64,000 nucleotides of DNA from Cercophora sp. LCS_1 (Eukaryota; Ascomycota; Sordariomycetes; Sordariales; Lasiosphaeriaceae). The notes below the pieces were generated by a model. It did not search any database. It was not told the DNA's origin and saw only the letters and a list, made by a program, of their open reading frames with translations. Positions 1 to 12,254 of this stretch are shown here, in pieces. How positions within the stretch are numbered: the first letter of the stretch is position 1; every line of letters begins with the position of its first letter. A program made the translations under genes and the position numbers. The stretch lies in contig JAPZLL010000039.1 of NCBI GenBank assembly GCA_036250225.1, forward strand, positions 124,001-188,000, given 5' to 3'.

Positions 1-478
1 GGATCAATGAAGCTCGCTAATGCGCTGTGGGCAACACAACAGCACCTGAATCCAGGCCATGCTACCTCGTCTGCAAGGAGCTGCGTCCGCGGAGGCTGGT
101 CGACGGATAGGCAACCGCGACAGTACCTTAGGTAGCTCGGCCGCTGCCCGGGCGTAAACCCCGTCGGAGAGGTGGAGCCAAAGACACTGAGGATTTTTTG
201 GGCTTCAGCGTAGTCAGTTTCACTGCTGCGGCCATGGTGCCATGAGAGCTTGCATGCTGAGGGTTGCTGCGCATCTCGTCTGGGTCTTGCTATATCCAAC
301 ACGACTCGTTATGTGAATGCGCAGCGCCTGGACAGCAGATTACTGCGCCGTGCCACATGATCGAGATGGCTGGATGATCCCGCTCCTCCGAAACCAGCTG
401 GCTCATTACTGTAGCCCATCTGTTGGGTTCTCGCATTGAGATTCGTCGAACAAGACACTGTGAACGATCACATCCACC
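1..478. promoter_or_regulatory. Upstream region of the P450 gene
   Basis: No coding sequence can be supported here. It is the 5' flank of the P450 gene. A near-palindrome TCGGCCGC lies at 137-144, about 335 bases before the start codon; related CGGCCG-centred palindromes occur in the other two promoter regions of the cluster. The cluster may continue to the left of the window. Confidence 0.4.
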
Positions 479-2280
479 ATGGCCATGTTCATCACACCAG
501 CCGTCTCGTTCATCGGCCTACTGTGCCTTGCCATTGGTTCAGCTGCTGCCGTCCTGCTCAGGTACTTTCTTGCGAGCCGTCGGCCCCGGAACTTCCCGCC
601 CGGTCCACCGACAGTTCCCTTCATCGGCAACGTCAGTCAGATCCCTCAGGCCAAGGCATTCCTGAAGTATGTCAATCATCACGTAGTAAACAAGAGTGAA
701 GACAATCTCATGTCCTTAGATTCCACGAATGGCAAGCAGATTACGGCTCTATCATAGGCCTGAAATTTGCCTCCCAAAACGCCGTTATTCTAAACAACTA
801 CAAACATGTCAAAGCGTGAGTCCCCGTAAAAAGCCATGTCCGCCACATCAAGAGACTAAACATACAAAGTCTCTTCGACCAACGTGGCTCCATCTACTCA
901 AGCCGGGCAAACACCTACATAGCCAACCACCTTGTCTGCCCTGGTGAAATCCACCTCCTACTGCTGCAATACGGCCCAGAATGGCGCAAACAACGCAAAA
1001 TCGTGCAATCCCTCCTCAACATCAACGTAGTCGACAAGCTCCTCCCCTTGCAAAACGCCGAAGCAACGCAAACCATGTACGAGCTCGTCCAAGACCCAGC
1101 GGGCTACTACGACCACATCCGGCGGTACACGACCGCCGTCATCCTGGCGTCCGTCTACGGCCAACGCGGTAAAACATTCGACGCGCCCAACGTCCAGGCC
1201 TTGTACCACGCCCAGGACCAGTTCACCGCCATCCTGGAGCAGGGCGCCACGCCGCCCGTTGACGCCTTTCCCTTTCTCAAGCACATGCCCTCCTTCCTGG
1301 CCCCGTGGAAGAAATGGGCCAAGGCGGTGCGCAAGGAGCAAAAGGGGCTGTACATGCGTCTTGTCGACGAGACGCGTGAACGGTTGGCTGTGGGTAAGGC
1401 CAAAGATTGTTTACTCGCCCAGATTTTGGAAGCGCAGGAGAAGAATGAGATGGATGATGAGCATGCTGCTTACTTGGCTGGGAACATGGTATGTCCATCG
1501 TCGTACTCTGAAAATACACCGCTGACGAGAGAAAAAGATGGAAGCAGGCTCCGACACAACAGCCTCAACCCTCCTCTCCTTCCTCCTCGCCATGATCAAA
1601 TACCCGCACGAGCTCGCCAAAGCCCAAGCCGAAGTCGATCGCGTCTGCGGTTCTGACAGATCGCCCGGCTCGGAGGACATCCACAACCTGCCCTTCATCA
1701 AAGCCTGCATGGACGAGACGCTGCGGTGGCGACCAACAGCGGCGGGCGGCGTCCCGCACATGCTGACGCGCGACGATGAGTACGAAGGTTTCGTTTTCCC
1801 CAAGGGAACCATCTTTTTCGCGAACACGTGGGCGATTAATAATGATGAGAATGAGTTTGAGACACCCGAGAAGTTCATGCCCGAGAGGTTTGTGGGGAAT
1901 GAGTATGGCACCAGAGTGCCCGTGATCAAGGAAAAGGATGATCGTCGACGGACGTCGTACGCCTTTGGGGCGGGGAGGAGGGCGTGTCCCGGGAGTTGGT
2001 TGGCCAAGAACTCGCTGGTTGGTTGATCCGCGTCTGGGAGAATGATGGCTTGCTAACGATGTGATAGATCCTGAATATGGCCAAGTTGGCGTGGGCCTTT
2101 GATCTGAAGCCTGGCGACGGACCGGTTGATGATAGTGTCGAGACGGCCTATACGCCTGGTTTCTTGATTGCGCCCAAGAAGTTTCCGATTGTTATCACGC
2201 CGCGCTCGGAGAAGCACAAGGCGGTTTTGGTTAGGGAGTTTGAGGCTATGAAGCCGTTTTATGAGCAGCATGAGGATTAG
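479..2280 (+). CDS. Cytochrome P450 monooxygenase of the polyketide cluster
   Basis: Heme-thiolate monooxygenase, about 531 residues in five exons: 479-666, 720-815, 870-1488, 1538-2017 and 2068-2280. All introns are GT-AG and 48-54 bases long, and joining them keeps one frame. The ATG sits in a good context (CCACCATGG). Residues 4-30 form a membrane anchor, followed by the proline-rich hinge FPPGPPTVPFIGN. The helix I oxygen-binding motif AGSDTT follows the third intron. The ExxR motif is ETLRW. The heme-binding loop is FGAGRRACPG, with the cysteine ligand present. Overall it resembles fungal P450s of the O-methylsterigmatocystin-oxidoreductase type, but the family cannot be named from sequence alone. 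It converges on the PKS, with 290 bases between the stop codons. A tailoring hydroxylation or oxidation of the polyketide product is inferred from position. Confidence 0.93.
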
Positions 2281-2570
2281 GTGTTTTACACTGGGGCGAG
2301 AGGGTTTGAGGTATCAAAAGAGCCAATTTGAAGACATGTACCTCGGCAGGAAGAATAAATGTGCTGCTGGCAGTTGAAGGTTCATGTGATTTCAGGTCCC
2401 AGTATGACACGGATATTGTTTGAAGGATATTCTTTGGAACAAAGTGTGGAAATCAAGATTCAATGCAGATTGCACGTATGGAGCCAAGAGGATATAAAAT
2501 GGGGATAGGCCTAAACAAAACCAAAGAAAACCAAAAGACGAAAAATCATCCGAACAACCAACCCACCCAA

Positions 2571-5500
2571 TCAAATCCCCTCAATAAATCGACAAGCCTC
2601 CCACATCATCCTTGCCGTGTCATCAACCTACTCACGTTAGCACAGTCCCACAATCAAAATGTCACAAGCACTTACGTTTTCCTTGTTGAAAGCCTCAAAA
2701 TGGTTCCCCGGAATCTCCAAAACCTTCACCCTCCCCCCAACCAACCCCTCCCACTGGCTAATAAACTCAACCCTCTTCTCCTCCCTCTCCAACCAATCGT
2801 ACCTGACCCCACACAGCCCCTCGGTATCAAACACCTCCTTACTCTTCAACATGACCGTCTTGACTGCCCTCCCAAAGCTTCGTGGCTTATACTTGCCCAA
2901 CAACCCCGCACTAAACAAGAACTCGTCCTCTAACGCCTTGCCACCACCCTTAGCGATCTTCCTCACCACCTCTGCTGGTAATGGCTTGTGGTTAGCTGGA
3001 CCGGGTGAGTCAATCAGGACTAGGCCCTTGACGTCAAAACCACGTCCGATGAGGATGTGCGCTGCTTCAAAGGCGAGGACACCACCAAAGGACCAGCCTC
3101 CTAGGATGAGAGGGGAATTGAGATCCTTGGATAAGTTGTCGGCGTAGCGCAGCGCCATATCGTTTACGCTGGTGATGGGACCGTGATCGCCTCCGAAGAA
3201 GGGGTCGAAGAATGCGTAGACGTCGCGCTCGTGGCCGGAGAGTTTTGTGTAGGGTGCCGCTTGACCGCTTCCGTCGTGGAAGAGAACCAGGGGCAGGCCT
3301 GGTTTGCCAGAGTGTAACAGAACGGGGTTGGCCACGATGTGGTGTGATACTGGTAGGGGATTTGCTGGCTCCGCGGGGCTGGGTGATTCCCACACGGGCT
3401 GGAGAACTGAAGAGAGCATTTCCTCTAGGGCTTCGATTGTCTCACATTCTGCCAGGGCGTGATGGTTTAGTCCTGCCTGCCCGGGGAATGTGCGGGCGAG
3501 TTTGGCTACCATCTCGATGCGCATGAGGGAGTCGATGCCGAGCTCGTCAAGGGTCTTGCTTGGATCAATGTCACTCTCGGTGAAACCGCCGACTTGGACG
3601 ACGATAGACTTGATGGTTTGACTGATGTTGGGGAGGGGAGAGCTGGGTTGAGGCTCGGCTGGTGTGTTGGTTGCTGATGGCGGAGTGCCCATGAGGGTGG
3701 AAGGTGGAGATATTTCGGGCTTTGGGGGACTGGGAGTGTGCGAGTTGAGGGCTTGCTGGAAGCTGATGAGCCGAAGGATCTTGAACTCGATGCCCCTGGT
3801 GACGGCAACGACTTTCCCAGAAGGACCCAGGGCGATAGCATCAGCGAGGAGAGCATTCTTGGTCTCGAGAAGACTGCAGTAGATTGTAAAGGTCTCCGAG
3901 TAGTCGATGGAGCGGTAAGCTAGCTCGATGGACTCTACCTGGGTGCAGATGCAGATCTGGTCTGAGCGAACGGCCAGGTTGGCGATAAAACCGGCCGCGT
4001 GAAGGAGTGTGTCAGTGAAGACGGGATGGGTGATGTAGTCTGACCGAGGGCCCGATGGGAGGGCAAACAGCCCCAGCCCTTCGAGGTTAGAATCGGCGAC
4101 GCTGAGGTGAGCCAGAGTTTGATAGTCAGACGAGTAGCGCACAACGCGGGTGAAAATGGCTTCATAGAGCACCTTGGTCCGGAAAGTGCTCATCTGGCTC
4201 GAACCGGGACTGGAAAAGTGGCGACTTTGTCGAGCCACGAGGGCTTGATCTCTTGTCCACGTAGGGGCGCCGAGAATGTGTGTTGAGATGGCACCGGCAC
4301 AGTGGGTGGTCTCGACCAGGCTCTCTATCGGCCGTGAGCTGATCTTGAACTCGAATCCTTGTTCCGTTTTGATGATCCGGACAATGACTATGTCTCTTTC
4401 TTTCGAGGATGCATATATCAATGGGTTGGCAAAACCCATGTTGGTGACAACTAAAACCTGCGTTGGGGAAGGTTCCAGCACGGCATCGGCAGCTTCTAAT
4501 GCGAGCTCATGAAAGACAGAAGCAGGGCAGATGGGGCTCCCACCAACATCATGGCCCAAGATCAGAGGCTCGAGAATCCCCAGCTCCGATTCAAATGCGG
4601 ACTCCTTGTCCGTAGAAGTTTTCTTACTCCGCCATGGCAACAGAGAAAATCCTGTCTTGACTCGGGATTCGAGCGCGGGAGAGTGCCGGTCCATGTGGTC
4701 GATCATTCGGGGGGACTCTTCGAACGGGACTAGGAAAGTCTGGCCCTCAAGCAGATGACCCGGCAGGCTCGTAACCCTGGCTGATGTCCCTGCAAAGACT
4801 TCCCGCCATTTCGTTGGCGTGTTGATCAAGTAGTTTGCCGCGAGGGTTTCGCTGATGGATGTCCAGGCCTCCTTGCCTTTTTTCAACGTTCCAAGATAAG
4901 TGCAGGACTTGGAGGCCAATGAGGCCCGTAGCATGGGCAGTGTCGTCGGGTGTGGTCCAATCTCGACAAACACAGTCCCATCCAGGTCCTTCTTGCGGCT
5001 AACATGCTGGAGGCAATCGGAGAAGCGCACTGGCTGCCTTGCGTGAAGAGAAAAGTAGTGGCCATTGAAGTCGTCCTGTTCAAAGAACCGTCCGTAAACG
5101 TTGGACAAAACTGGTATCGTGGGCGTCTTGAACTTGACAGATTGGCCCATAACATCCAAAGATTCCAGTATCGGATCCATGGCTGATGTGTGAAAGGCAT
5201 AAGGAACATCGAGAATCTTAGCCCGGACCTTTTGATCCCGACAAAGTTGATGCAGCGCGTTGATGTGCTCAAGGGGTCCTGCAACAACACAGTCGGTGGT
5301 GCTGTTTCGGCAAGCAACAGTCAGTTGAGACAGCGTGGGGTTCCCCGATAACAGGACATCAGCTTTCTCGGGAGACAGGTTGCATGCCAGCATCCCAGAT
5401 GTGTTGGGTAGGCAATTGTCCGCCATCATCTCTGCTCGAAACGCCACGATCTGAAGTGTATCCTCCAGCGTCAACGCCCCGGAGATACAAAGGGCAGCGT

Positions 5501-8500
5501 ACTCGCCGAGGCTAGGAATGTCAGCGTATATCTGCAAGGGAATCTTCGAGAGGCTCACCTGTGACCCATCATATAGTCAGGGGTAATGCCCCAGGATGTA
5601 AACATCCGCGCCAGCGCAATTTCCAAGGCAACGCAAGCACACTGAGATGTGATAATCTCCTCGGTATGGCTTGAGGCGCTCTTGGCGGTTTCTCCTCCCA
5701 CTTTGTCGAGAATTCTGGGGAAACCCAGTCCTCGGACAATCTTGTCGCACTTGAACATGGTCTCCCTAAAGCTAGGAGACGATGTCATCAGTTCGTCTCC
5801 CATCCCTTGATACAGAGCCCCTTGACCCGAGAAAACAAAGACAACGCCAGTGACCTTTGCCACCGGGCGTGACTTCAGGGTTCTGGACTGCTGCAACTGA
5901 GACAACAGGTCGTCAAAAGAGCTGCAAGAGAACGATATCCGGTGATCATAGGCTTGGCGTCTTGCCGTCGCGGTATAGCAAATGTCCCTCAGCGACGGTT
6001 GAGTCTTTGCTCTCTGCAAGACCCCAATGTGTTGATCAACAGCCCATTGCAAGGCCCTTTCCGACTTTGCTGAAAGGGAAAAGACATAGGCAGAGCGTTC
6101 TCGGTTCTTGCTTCTCGCACTCAATGGCCCGACCCAGTCCTCCAGGAGCAATGACGCGTTGGAACCAGCCGCTCCGAAATTGTTGAGAACAGCTCGCCTT
6201 GGGTTTCTTTGCGAATTATTCCACGGCATGGTGTGTCTTGGTATGATGATACCTTTATTTTCAAGCTCGGAAAAGCTCGGATTGAGCTCCCAGAGTCCAG
6301 CTTGCATGGGTATCTTCTTTTCACGCAGCATGAGAAGAAGCTTGGCCAGTCCGGCTGCCCCAGACGCCGCCTCGCAATGACCGACGTTCCCTTTGATGGA
6401 GCTGATCATGATAGGGTTCGCCGTTGAGTGGTGTGGGCCGAAAACAGTCTTGAGGCTCTCGACTTCTCGTCCGTCTCCGGCTTGGGTTCCTGTGCCGTGC
6501 GCCTCCACGACGCTGACTGATCCCGGGCCAATCTTAGTCTGCTCAAAAAGTCTGGTCAAGAGGCTTGTTTGAGTTTGGCTGTGAGGGTGCGTGATGGAAT
6601 GCGAATTGCCGCTCTGGTTGATGACCATGTCCCTTATGACTCCATGAATGCGATCTCCCTCCGCGACAGCATCTGAGAGTCGTTTGAGTACAAAGAGGAC
6701 ACAGCCTTCTGCTCGACAGTACCCATCTGCTGATGCATCAAATGGCTTACAACCACCTGTTTGACTCAGGAAGTGCCCCCGGGCTAGCCCAAGGTACATC
6801 TGATGAAACTGTCAGCAAGACTCTCTCAAGACAAAAAGGTGCATACTTACATCCGGGCCGGTAATTACATTGACACCACCAGCCAAAGCTGCACTGCAAT
6901 CTCCATTCTGGAGCGCCCGACAGGCCTGGTATATGGAAACCGTTGATGCCGAACAAGCGGTGTCAGTGACAATGGATGGACCACTGAGCTTGTAAAAGTA
7001 GCTGATCCTCCCGCTGTGAAATGCGCGAAGCGTACCAGAGGAGTAAAAGACGTCAATGTCCTTTTTCAGGTTCGCGGTGTAGTCACCGGTAGCCAGACCG
7101 ATATAGCACCCTGTCGATGCTCGCTGAAATGATGGGGACGAATCAGCCACGTAACCGGCATCTTCAAAAGCCTCCTGAGCGGCATGCAGTAAGATCCGTT
7201 GTTGGGGATCCATAGACCTTGCCTCGCGGGGAGAAATGTTGAAGAACGCATTGTCAAATCTGACATCGCCAAGTTAGTCTTGATGACCGTAGGTAGAAAC
7301 CAGAGCGTCTGAAACTTACGAGAACGGATCGTCAATGAACGCACCATGCCTAGCGGCCATCGTTCGGGGGTTATCGCTCTCTGAGGCGTAATAGTCCGAG
7401 ATGTCGAATCTTGATTCCGGTATTTCCTGCACCGCATTCAAGCCCTGGGCTAATGTTTCCCATAGCTCTTCAGTGCCCTTGCCCCTTGGCAAATTCACAC
7501 TCATGCCCACAATAGCGATGCTGTTTCTGTGCTCCGGAAGCAAACCATGGAGTTGTCTGCTTGCAGCCTTGAACGATGATAAATCAACCAACTCAACCCT
7601 TGGATCCAGTGACTGAGATTCTGGGAAGAGGGTACCAGAGCTAGGCCCGAACGACAGGATCTTGACGGTCGACCTGGGCTCTTGTTCTAGCATGCTGTGG
7701 ATCTGGGTTCCGAGTCCCTGGCTCGTAAGTTGCCAGTCCACACAATGCACCAACAAGTGCCTGGTCAGCCACTCCACTAGCTCCTCACTAGTAAAAGTGA
7801 TAATGCCGAAACGCATACCATCCAACGTCGAGCGAACCGACCTCGTGGGAATTGTGTGAGGAGTTGAGCAAGGAGAAAAAACGATCGCCCGGCGGCGAGA
7901 ATCTTCCAAAACTTGCTGGACAACGCCTTCAAGTTGATCACCCCCGTGATACCAACCATAGGCGTAAGCAAAAGCTGTTGGAACATCTGAAACGGTATGC
8001 GACTTGAAGACACAGAGATCCGTCTTCGTGCCAGAAACCGATACAACGCCCGAGCTGGAGGTAGCTGATACCTGTAGCGTTGGATGGCGCGCAACATTCT
8101 GTGACAATCTTTCCTGCACCTCGGTTTTGGACAGCCCTCGAACGACAAGGGAGAGTGTTGCTTCTGGATCGGTGTTTGCAACGTCCTGACCATGTGATAT
8201 GGCTTTGATCTCCCAAAAGAAGGTCCTGAGGCCTATCCAGAAGGTAAGTCGGAATGCAGCAACACCCGAGGAGACAAAGTCATCTTCGGTTGGCGAACGG
8301 GCTACGACAGTCGCTGGCAGAAGACCGGAGGAGAAGCCAGACGTCTCTTCTATCCCCAAGAAGAAGTCGTGAAACGACTGACCGTGGCGATGTGATTCGG
8401 CCAGATAGTGGAGAGACTGACACAGATAGATAGTTGTCGCTTCAAGTACCGGATGTGTGTAATATTTCTCAAGCGGCTTGAGTAGATCAAGTGGCGAAGT

Positions 8501-8716
8501 GAAATGAGTGGTGTCGATTGCTAGGACGTCTTTGGATCCCTGATCCAGACTGGCAATTTCTTCCAGGAATGCGGCATGACATTTCGATAGCAAGATTGTT
8601 CCAACTTGCGTAGACTTGGCGTCCGCTTCAGCAGTAGCAGAAGCACCAGGGGAGAAGATGGAAGGCGACCCCTGACCTCCAAATAAAACAAAGCGATAAT
8701 CTTTCGAGGCTGTCAT
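2571..8716 (-). CDS. Non-reducing polyketide synthase (SAT-KS-MAT-PT-ACP-TE)
   Basis: Iterative type I PKS of about 1979 residues. Exons: 8716-7320, 7259-6851, 6799-5559, 5511-2676 and 2627-2571. The last intron is easily missed: without it the protein ends 18 residues early and off-family. Domains seen: starter-unit acyltransferase at about 1-380, with GFSSG at 127-131 where GxCxG is usual; ketosynthase with TDTACSAS (Cys568), EAHGTGT (His703) and GNVGH (His743); malonyl-CoA acyltransferase with GHSLGEY (Ser1016); product template with His1336 and Asp1516; one acyl carrier (GIDSL, Ser1677); thioesterase with GWSFGG (Ser1823), Asp1850 and His1953. There are no reductive or methyltransferase domains, so an aromatic poly-beta-keto product is expected. 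An in-frame ATG 7 codons upstream (8737) is possible; 8716 was chosen because the conserved SAT start follows it. Chain length cannot be read from sequence. It shares a 1.2 kb divergent promoter with the amidohydrolase. Confidence 0.95.
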
Positions 8717-9927
8717 GGCGGTGGTTGTTCGTGTCACCGAATGGCGATACCGCAGTTTCGATCAAGTGCAAGCGTTGGTCGTGGCCCAATCTCCAAGTCC
8801 AGGGTCCAGGGCGTTTGTCCACCCTCATGAGCCAGAAGGGCTCGTCCACATCGGGTCCAATCGCACCAGAGCCAACACAGCAACGGACACCGACACTGAG
8901 CCCCATTGCCACACCCTAGCGCATCCCGTCACACATACCCATCCTTCGACATCACGCTCAGCCCACATGCTCCACACTGTTCCCGTCGGCCATTTTCAGA
9001 TGCAGATATGCAAGTAGTGATATGTCGTCCATCTAGCTGATATCGCTGTAAACGATATCCCGATAATGCAACATGCATGTAGACGGTGGTAAGCTGACCG
9101 CAGGGGTTCCCACGTTCCCAGATCAGAATATGCACGCAATCCGGGACATGATCTGAAGGATCGGATATACCAGGGATGCGGTGTGATACGATGAGGTAGG
9201 GGATAAGGGCCTGTCCTCTAGCGTGTTGGCAACCGATTGACCGACGGAAGGATCGGCACATCACATCACATTGAATCCAGTCGACGTCTCGTTTCGAGCA
9301 CCCTGAACCAGTATGGCCATTCTCCGTAGTAGAGGTGTATTCCGACACCATTTGGGCCGTTCCTCGTGGTTCTTGCCGTGTGCTGTGTGTGTGTTTGATG
9401 ACTTTGACGGCCTGGCAACTAGCGTGTCCCACTTTTCTGCGAGGATCTTCGCCACCAAGAAACCCCCTGTAGATTTGTAGAGGACTGTTGGTAGAGTCGC
9501 AACCCATTTCGGCTCTGTTGGGAGTGGAGCCCGGAATCCCGCGGGCGTGACCACGCTGGACTGAACAGTGCAGTGGAAGAAGCGGTGCGGTCCGGCCAAC
9601 CACCCTTTCAGGAACAGCATGTCGGGGACTCGGTGGCTGTACCGCAGCCCTCGGTAGCACGCCATTGCCAGGAGCTTGCGGAGCAACGTAGCGCGCAACC
9701 AACAATCCACAATCCGGGTTATCGTTGCCAATGTTGGGTGCCTGCCGGAAGTACCGATGTTCACTGCCGTGTCCACGACCGAGCCCAAAACTCGGGCCAT
9801 TTCGGCCGAAAGGCGCACTGTTCTTATCAAGAGAAGACTTGGTGACTTGCTCAGTTGACTGCTGAGGTTGTTCTGATTGCCGAATTGCCTGTTTTGCTGC
9901 CACGCTCCAAGTGAATTGCCCACCAAG
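8717..9927. promoter_or_regulatory. Divergent promoter region, PKS / amidohydrolase
   Basis: A 1.2 kb intergenic region between two divergently transcribed cluster genes. A long open frame on the minus strand across 8929-10173 is not believable as a gene: it runs into the amidohydrolase exon and shows no motif. No other gene is visible. A perfect 12-base palindrome at 9800-9811 is listed separately. Confidence 0.6.
9800..9811. promoter_or_regulatory. 12-base palindrome TTTCGGCCGAAA, candidate regulator site
   Basis: A perfect palindrome made of abutting CGG/CCG triplets, 117 bases before the amidohydrolase start. Zn2Cys6 regulators bind paired CGG triplets, so this is a candidate site for a cluster regulator. 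That is inference; no regulator gene lies in the visible part of the cluster. Confidence 0.3.
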
Positions 9928-10974
9928 ATGCACATGATGCAGCGAATCGACGTCCACTGCCATGTGGTGGCCCCGACATATCGCCAATATGCTCTGGAAA
10001 ATGGTCACGAGAAGCCTGATGGAATGCCTGCGCTTCCCGTAAGTAAATGTGCAGACACTCTCAGGATGTTTCGCTGACACACCAAGGCTTGGTCCCCCGA
10101 GCAACACATCGCTCTGATGAACAAGCTGAACATCACCAAGTCCATCTTGAGCATCACCTCGCCGGGCACACACCTAACGCCTTCTCAGGACAGGTCCGCT
10201 GCAAGCAAGACACGCCAGGTCAACGAGGAACTGTCATCAATCTGCACCCAGTATCCTTCACACTTCCGCTTCTTCGCATCGCTACCGCTCCCAGCAATCG
10301 ATGAGTCCATTGAGGAGATCGACTATGCTCTTGACAACCTCGGAGCTGTGGGGTTTGCACTCCTGTCCAACGCAAACGGGGTCTATCCCGGGGACGCGGT
10401 ACTGGATCCAGTCTTCGAGAAGCTCAATGATCGCCACGCCGTTGTATTCATTCACCCCACCACGTGCAACCTGCTTGATGCAGGGTCCCAGGTGCGAGCG
10501 GCGACACCCCTTGGCGAATTTCCCCGACCCATGATGGAGTTCATGTTCGACGAGACCCGGGCCGTGGCCAATCTGCTCCTTTCGGGTACCGTCGCCAAGT
10601 ACCCGCACATCAAATTCATCATGTCGCACTGTGGTTGTGCTTTGCCTGCCCTCTTGGACCGCATCGGCGCCTTTGCGACTCTTACAACCGGAGGGGCCGA
10701 AAGCCAAAGCGACGAGTTCCGTAGACTCCTGCGGGAGAGATTCTACTTTGACTTGGCTGGCTTCCCCTTCCCCAATCAGATACACGGTCTTTTGAGGGTT
10801 CTTGGTGACGGAGGTGAAAAGAAGCTTGTCTACGGCACCGACTATCCGTTTTCTCCTGAGAAGGTTGTCGTCGGACTAGCGCATGAGCTGGATGAGGGGT
10901 GTGAAAGACTCTTCACTGCACAGGAGTGGAACGCCGTGTATTCTGGAAACGCAGAAAAGTTGTTTGATCTCTAG
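9928..10974 (+). CDS. ACMSD-type amidohydrolase, probable aromatic-acid decarboxylase
   Basis: Metal-dependent amidohydrolase-2 family protein of about 332 residues. Exons are 9928-10038 and 10087-10974, joined by a 48-base GT-AG intron in phase 0. Metal-site features are visible: the N-terminal HxH in DVHCH, FIHPT in the middle, MSHCG, and the late aspartate in GTDYPF. Length and motifs match the ACMSD-like family, which includes 6-methylsalicylate decarboxylase and the OrsB-type enzyme beside orsellinate synthase. Next to a non-reducing PKS, the likely role is decarboxylation of the released aromatic acid; this is inferred. An in-frame ATG at 9877 exists, but the conserved region begins right after 9928. 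Its stop codon overlaps that of the convergent acyltransferase. Confidence 0.9.
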
Positions 10975-12254
10975 AGAATGCTGCTTGCACCTGGTACATA
11001 GTCAATGAGAAGTCGACCGACTCCAAAGGACCCAATGATATCCAGAATGCTGATTGCTCCTGTCATGAACACCGGTCCCAAATCTTCCCAAAGTTTTGTG
11101 TTCATCCATGGCTGCCTCTTTCCTTGAGGACATAACACCGCGTCGACGCCTGCACCGACAGCCCAGGAAACTTGCGAGTGGAGGAGGAAGGCCGCAAACG
11201 AATACCGAGGAGACCACATCTTTCTCGCAGGCTCGGTATGGTACCGCTCAAAGTTGGCCATGAGTGCGGGCCCGATAGCGGTGAATGCCAGCTCGTTCCA
11301 AGTTGCGTACAGAGCGGCCGTCCAGTTCCAGCCCCCGAGCTCAAGACCGCCTCCTTCGTCCCCGTCGGCCGCCAAATCTTGGTCACTTTTCTTCTCATCA
11401 ACCTCATTCTTCTTCTTCGATCGCAGGATAACGGGCAGGAGGACAATAGGTACCGTAGCCACAGCAAGCCCAAAAGCCTGTTTTACCGATAGTGTTCGAC
11501 CAGACGCGCGGTCAAAAAGGCCCGTCATCCTCCGTTTACCGAGATGGAACGCCATATGACCCAGGCCGTACGCGTAGATATACTGGAGGACGTACGAAGG
11601 CTGAAGGTTGATCACAGGCAATGCTCTTCCTGGCGGGAACCGGGTCCTAACCGCGAAGCTCCCGGCAGCCACTGCCAACCAGCCCCATCGACAAAGCAGA
11701 GCATAGCACTTGGCAAACCCCGAGAACTCAATAGTCTTGGTGCGGCCCGACTTGAACAGTTCGAAGCAGCGCTTGAGCACAAGAGAGGTGAGATCGAAGA
11801 TGAGGAGGGTCGCCGTGTACCAGACGGGGCCCTGAACGCCCCTGACGTTCCGAACCGCCTGTACGTAGGCCTTCAAGTTGGAGACGAGATCACCTCTCGG
11901 GCGGTGGAATATCTCGCTCAGAGGGTCAAGGAAGACAGACCACAGGACCGTAGGGACACCTAAGCGCCAGAGCTTTGAGCGGATGAAATCCAATGACGTT
12001 GAATGCGAGAGCGATTGGGCAGACATACGGCCTGACATCCAAAAATACAAGCCTAGGCCGTATGCTTGGTTGATGGCAATGTATGGAGCCAGGAGTGCCG
12101 AGTTCTTGTCAAAGAGCGCCGTTGCTGGCGGCATTGGGCCGGTACCGCCATAGGCGACGGCAGCGTGGTGCGCGATGGTTGTTGCAACAAGAAAGCTGCG
12201 CACATTGTCGATATCATGCCGGCGACGAGAGGGGATGGGCTTGGACGACGCCAT
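10971..12254 (-). CDS. Membrane acyltransferase-3 family protein
   Basis: About 427 residues, no intron. The start was placed at the ATG giving MASSKPIPSRRRHD; an in-frame ATG 11 codons upstream is less likely. The family hallmark is at the N-terminus: a charged stretch (RRRHDIDNVRSF) followed by a hydrophobic segment with the conserved histidine region IAHHAAVAYGG. Many further hydrophobic segments follow, as expected for a polytopic O-acyltransferase of the acyltransferase-3 family (about ten membrane spans). A hydrophilic loop rich in K, D and E lies near residues 300-330. In this cluster the likely job is acylation of the glycosylated polyketide, probably on the sugar; that is inferred from the neighbouring glycosyltransferase. 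It is divergent from the glycosyltransferase and tail-to-tail with the amidohydrolase. Confidence 0.88.
   Translation of the reverse strand: MASSKPIPSRRRHDIDNVRSFLVATTIAHHAAVAYGGTGPMPPATALFDKNSALLAPYIAINQAYGLGLYFWMSGRMSAQSLSHSTSLDFIRSKLWRLGVPTVLWSVFLDPLSEIFHRPRGDLVSNLKAYVQAVRNVRGVQGPVWYTATLLIFDLTSLVLKRCFELFKSGRTKTIEFSGFAKCYALLCRWGWLAVAAGSFAVRTRFPPGRALPVINLQPSYVLQYIYAYGLGHMAFHLGKRRMTGLFDRASGRTLSVKQAFGLAVATVPIVLLPVILRSKKKNEVDEKKSDQDLAADGDEGGGLELGGWNWTAALYATWNELAFTAIGPALMANFERYHTEPARKMWSPRYSFAAFLLHSQVSWAVGAGVDAVLCPQGKRQPWMNTKLWEDLGPVFMTGAISILDIIGSFGVGRLLIDYVPGASSIL

Noticed and set aside
5857..6186. Plus-strand open frames inside the PKS
   Set aside because: Antisense shadows of KS/MAT coding sequence.
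8929..10173. 414-codon minus-strand open frame between PKS and amidohydrolase
   Set aside because: It overlaps the amidohydrolase exons, shows no domain or membrane pattern, and the codon use looks like antisense of GC-rich DNA.
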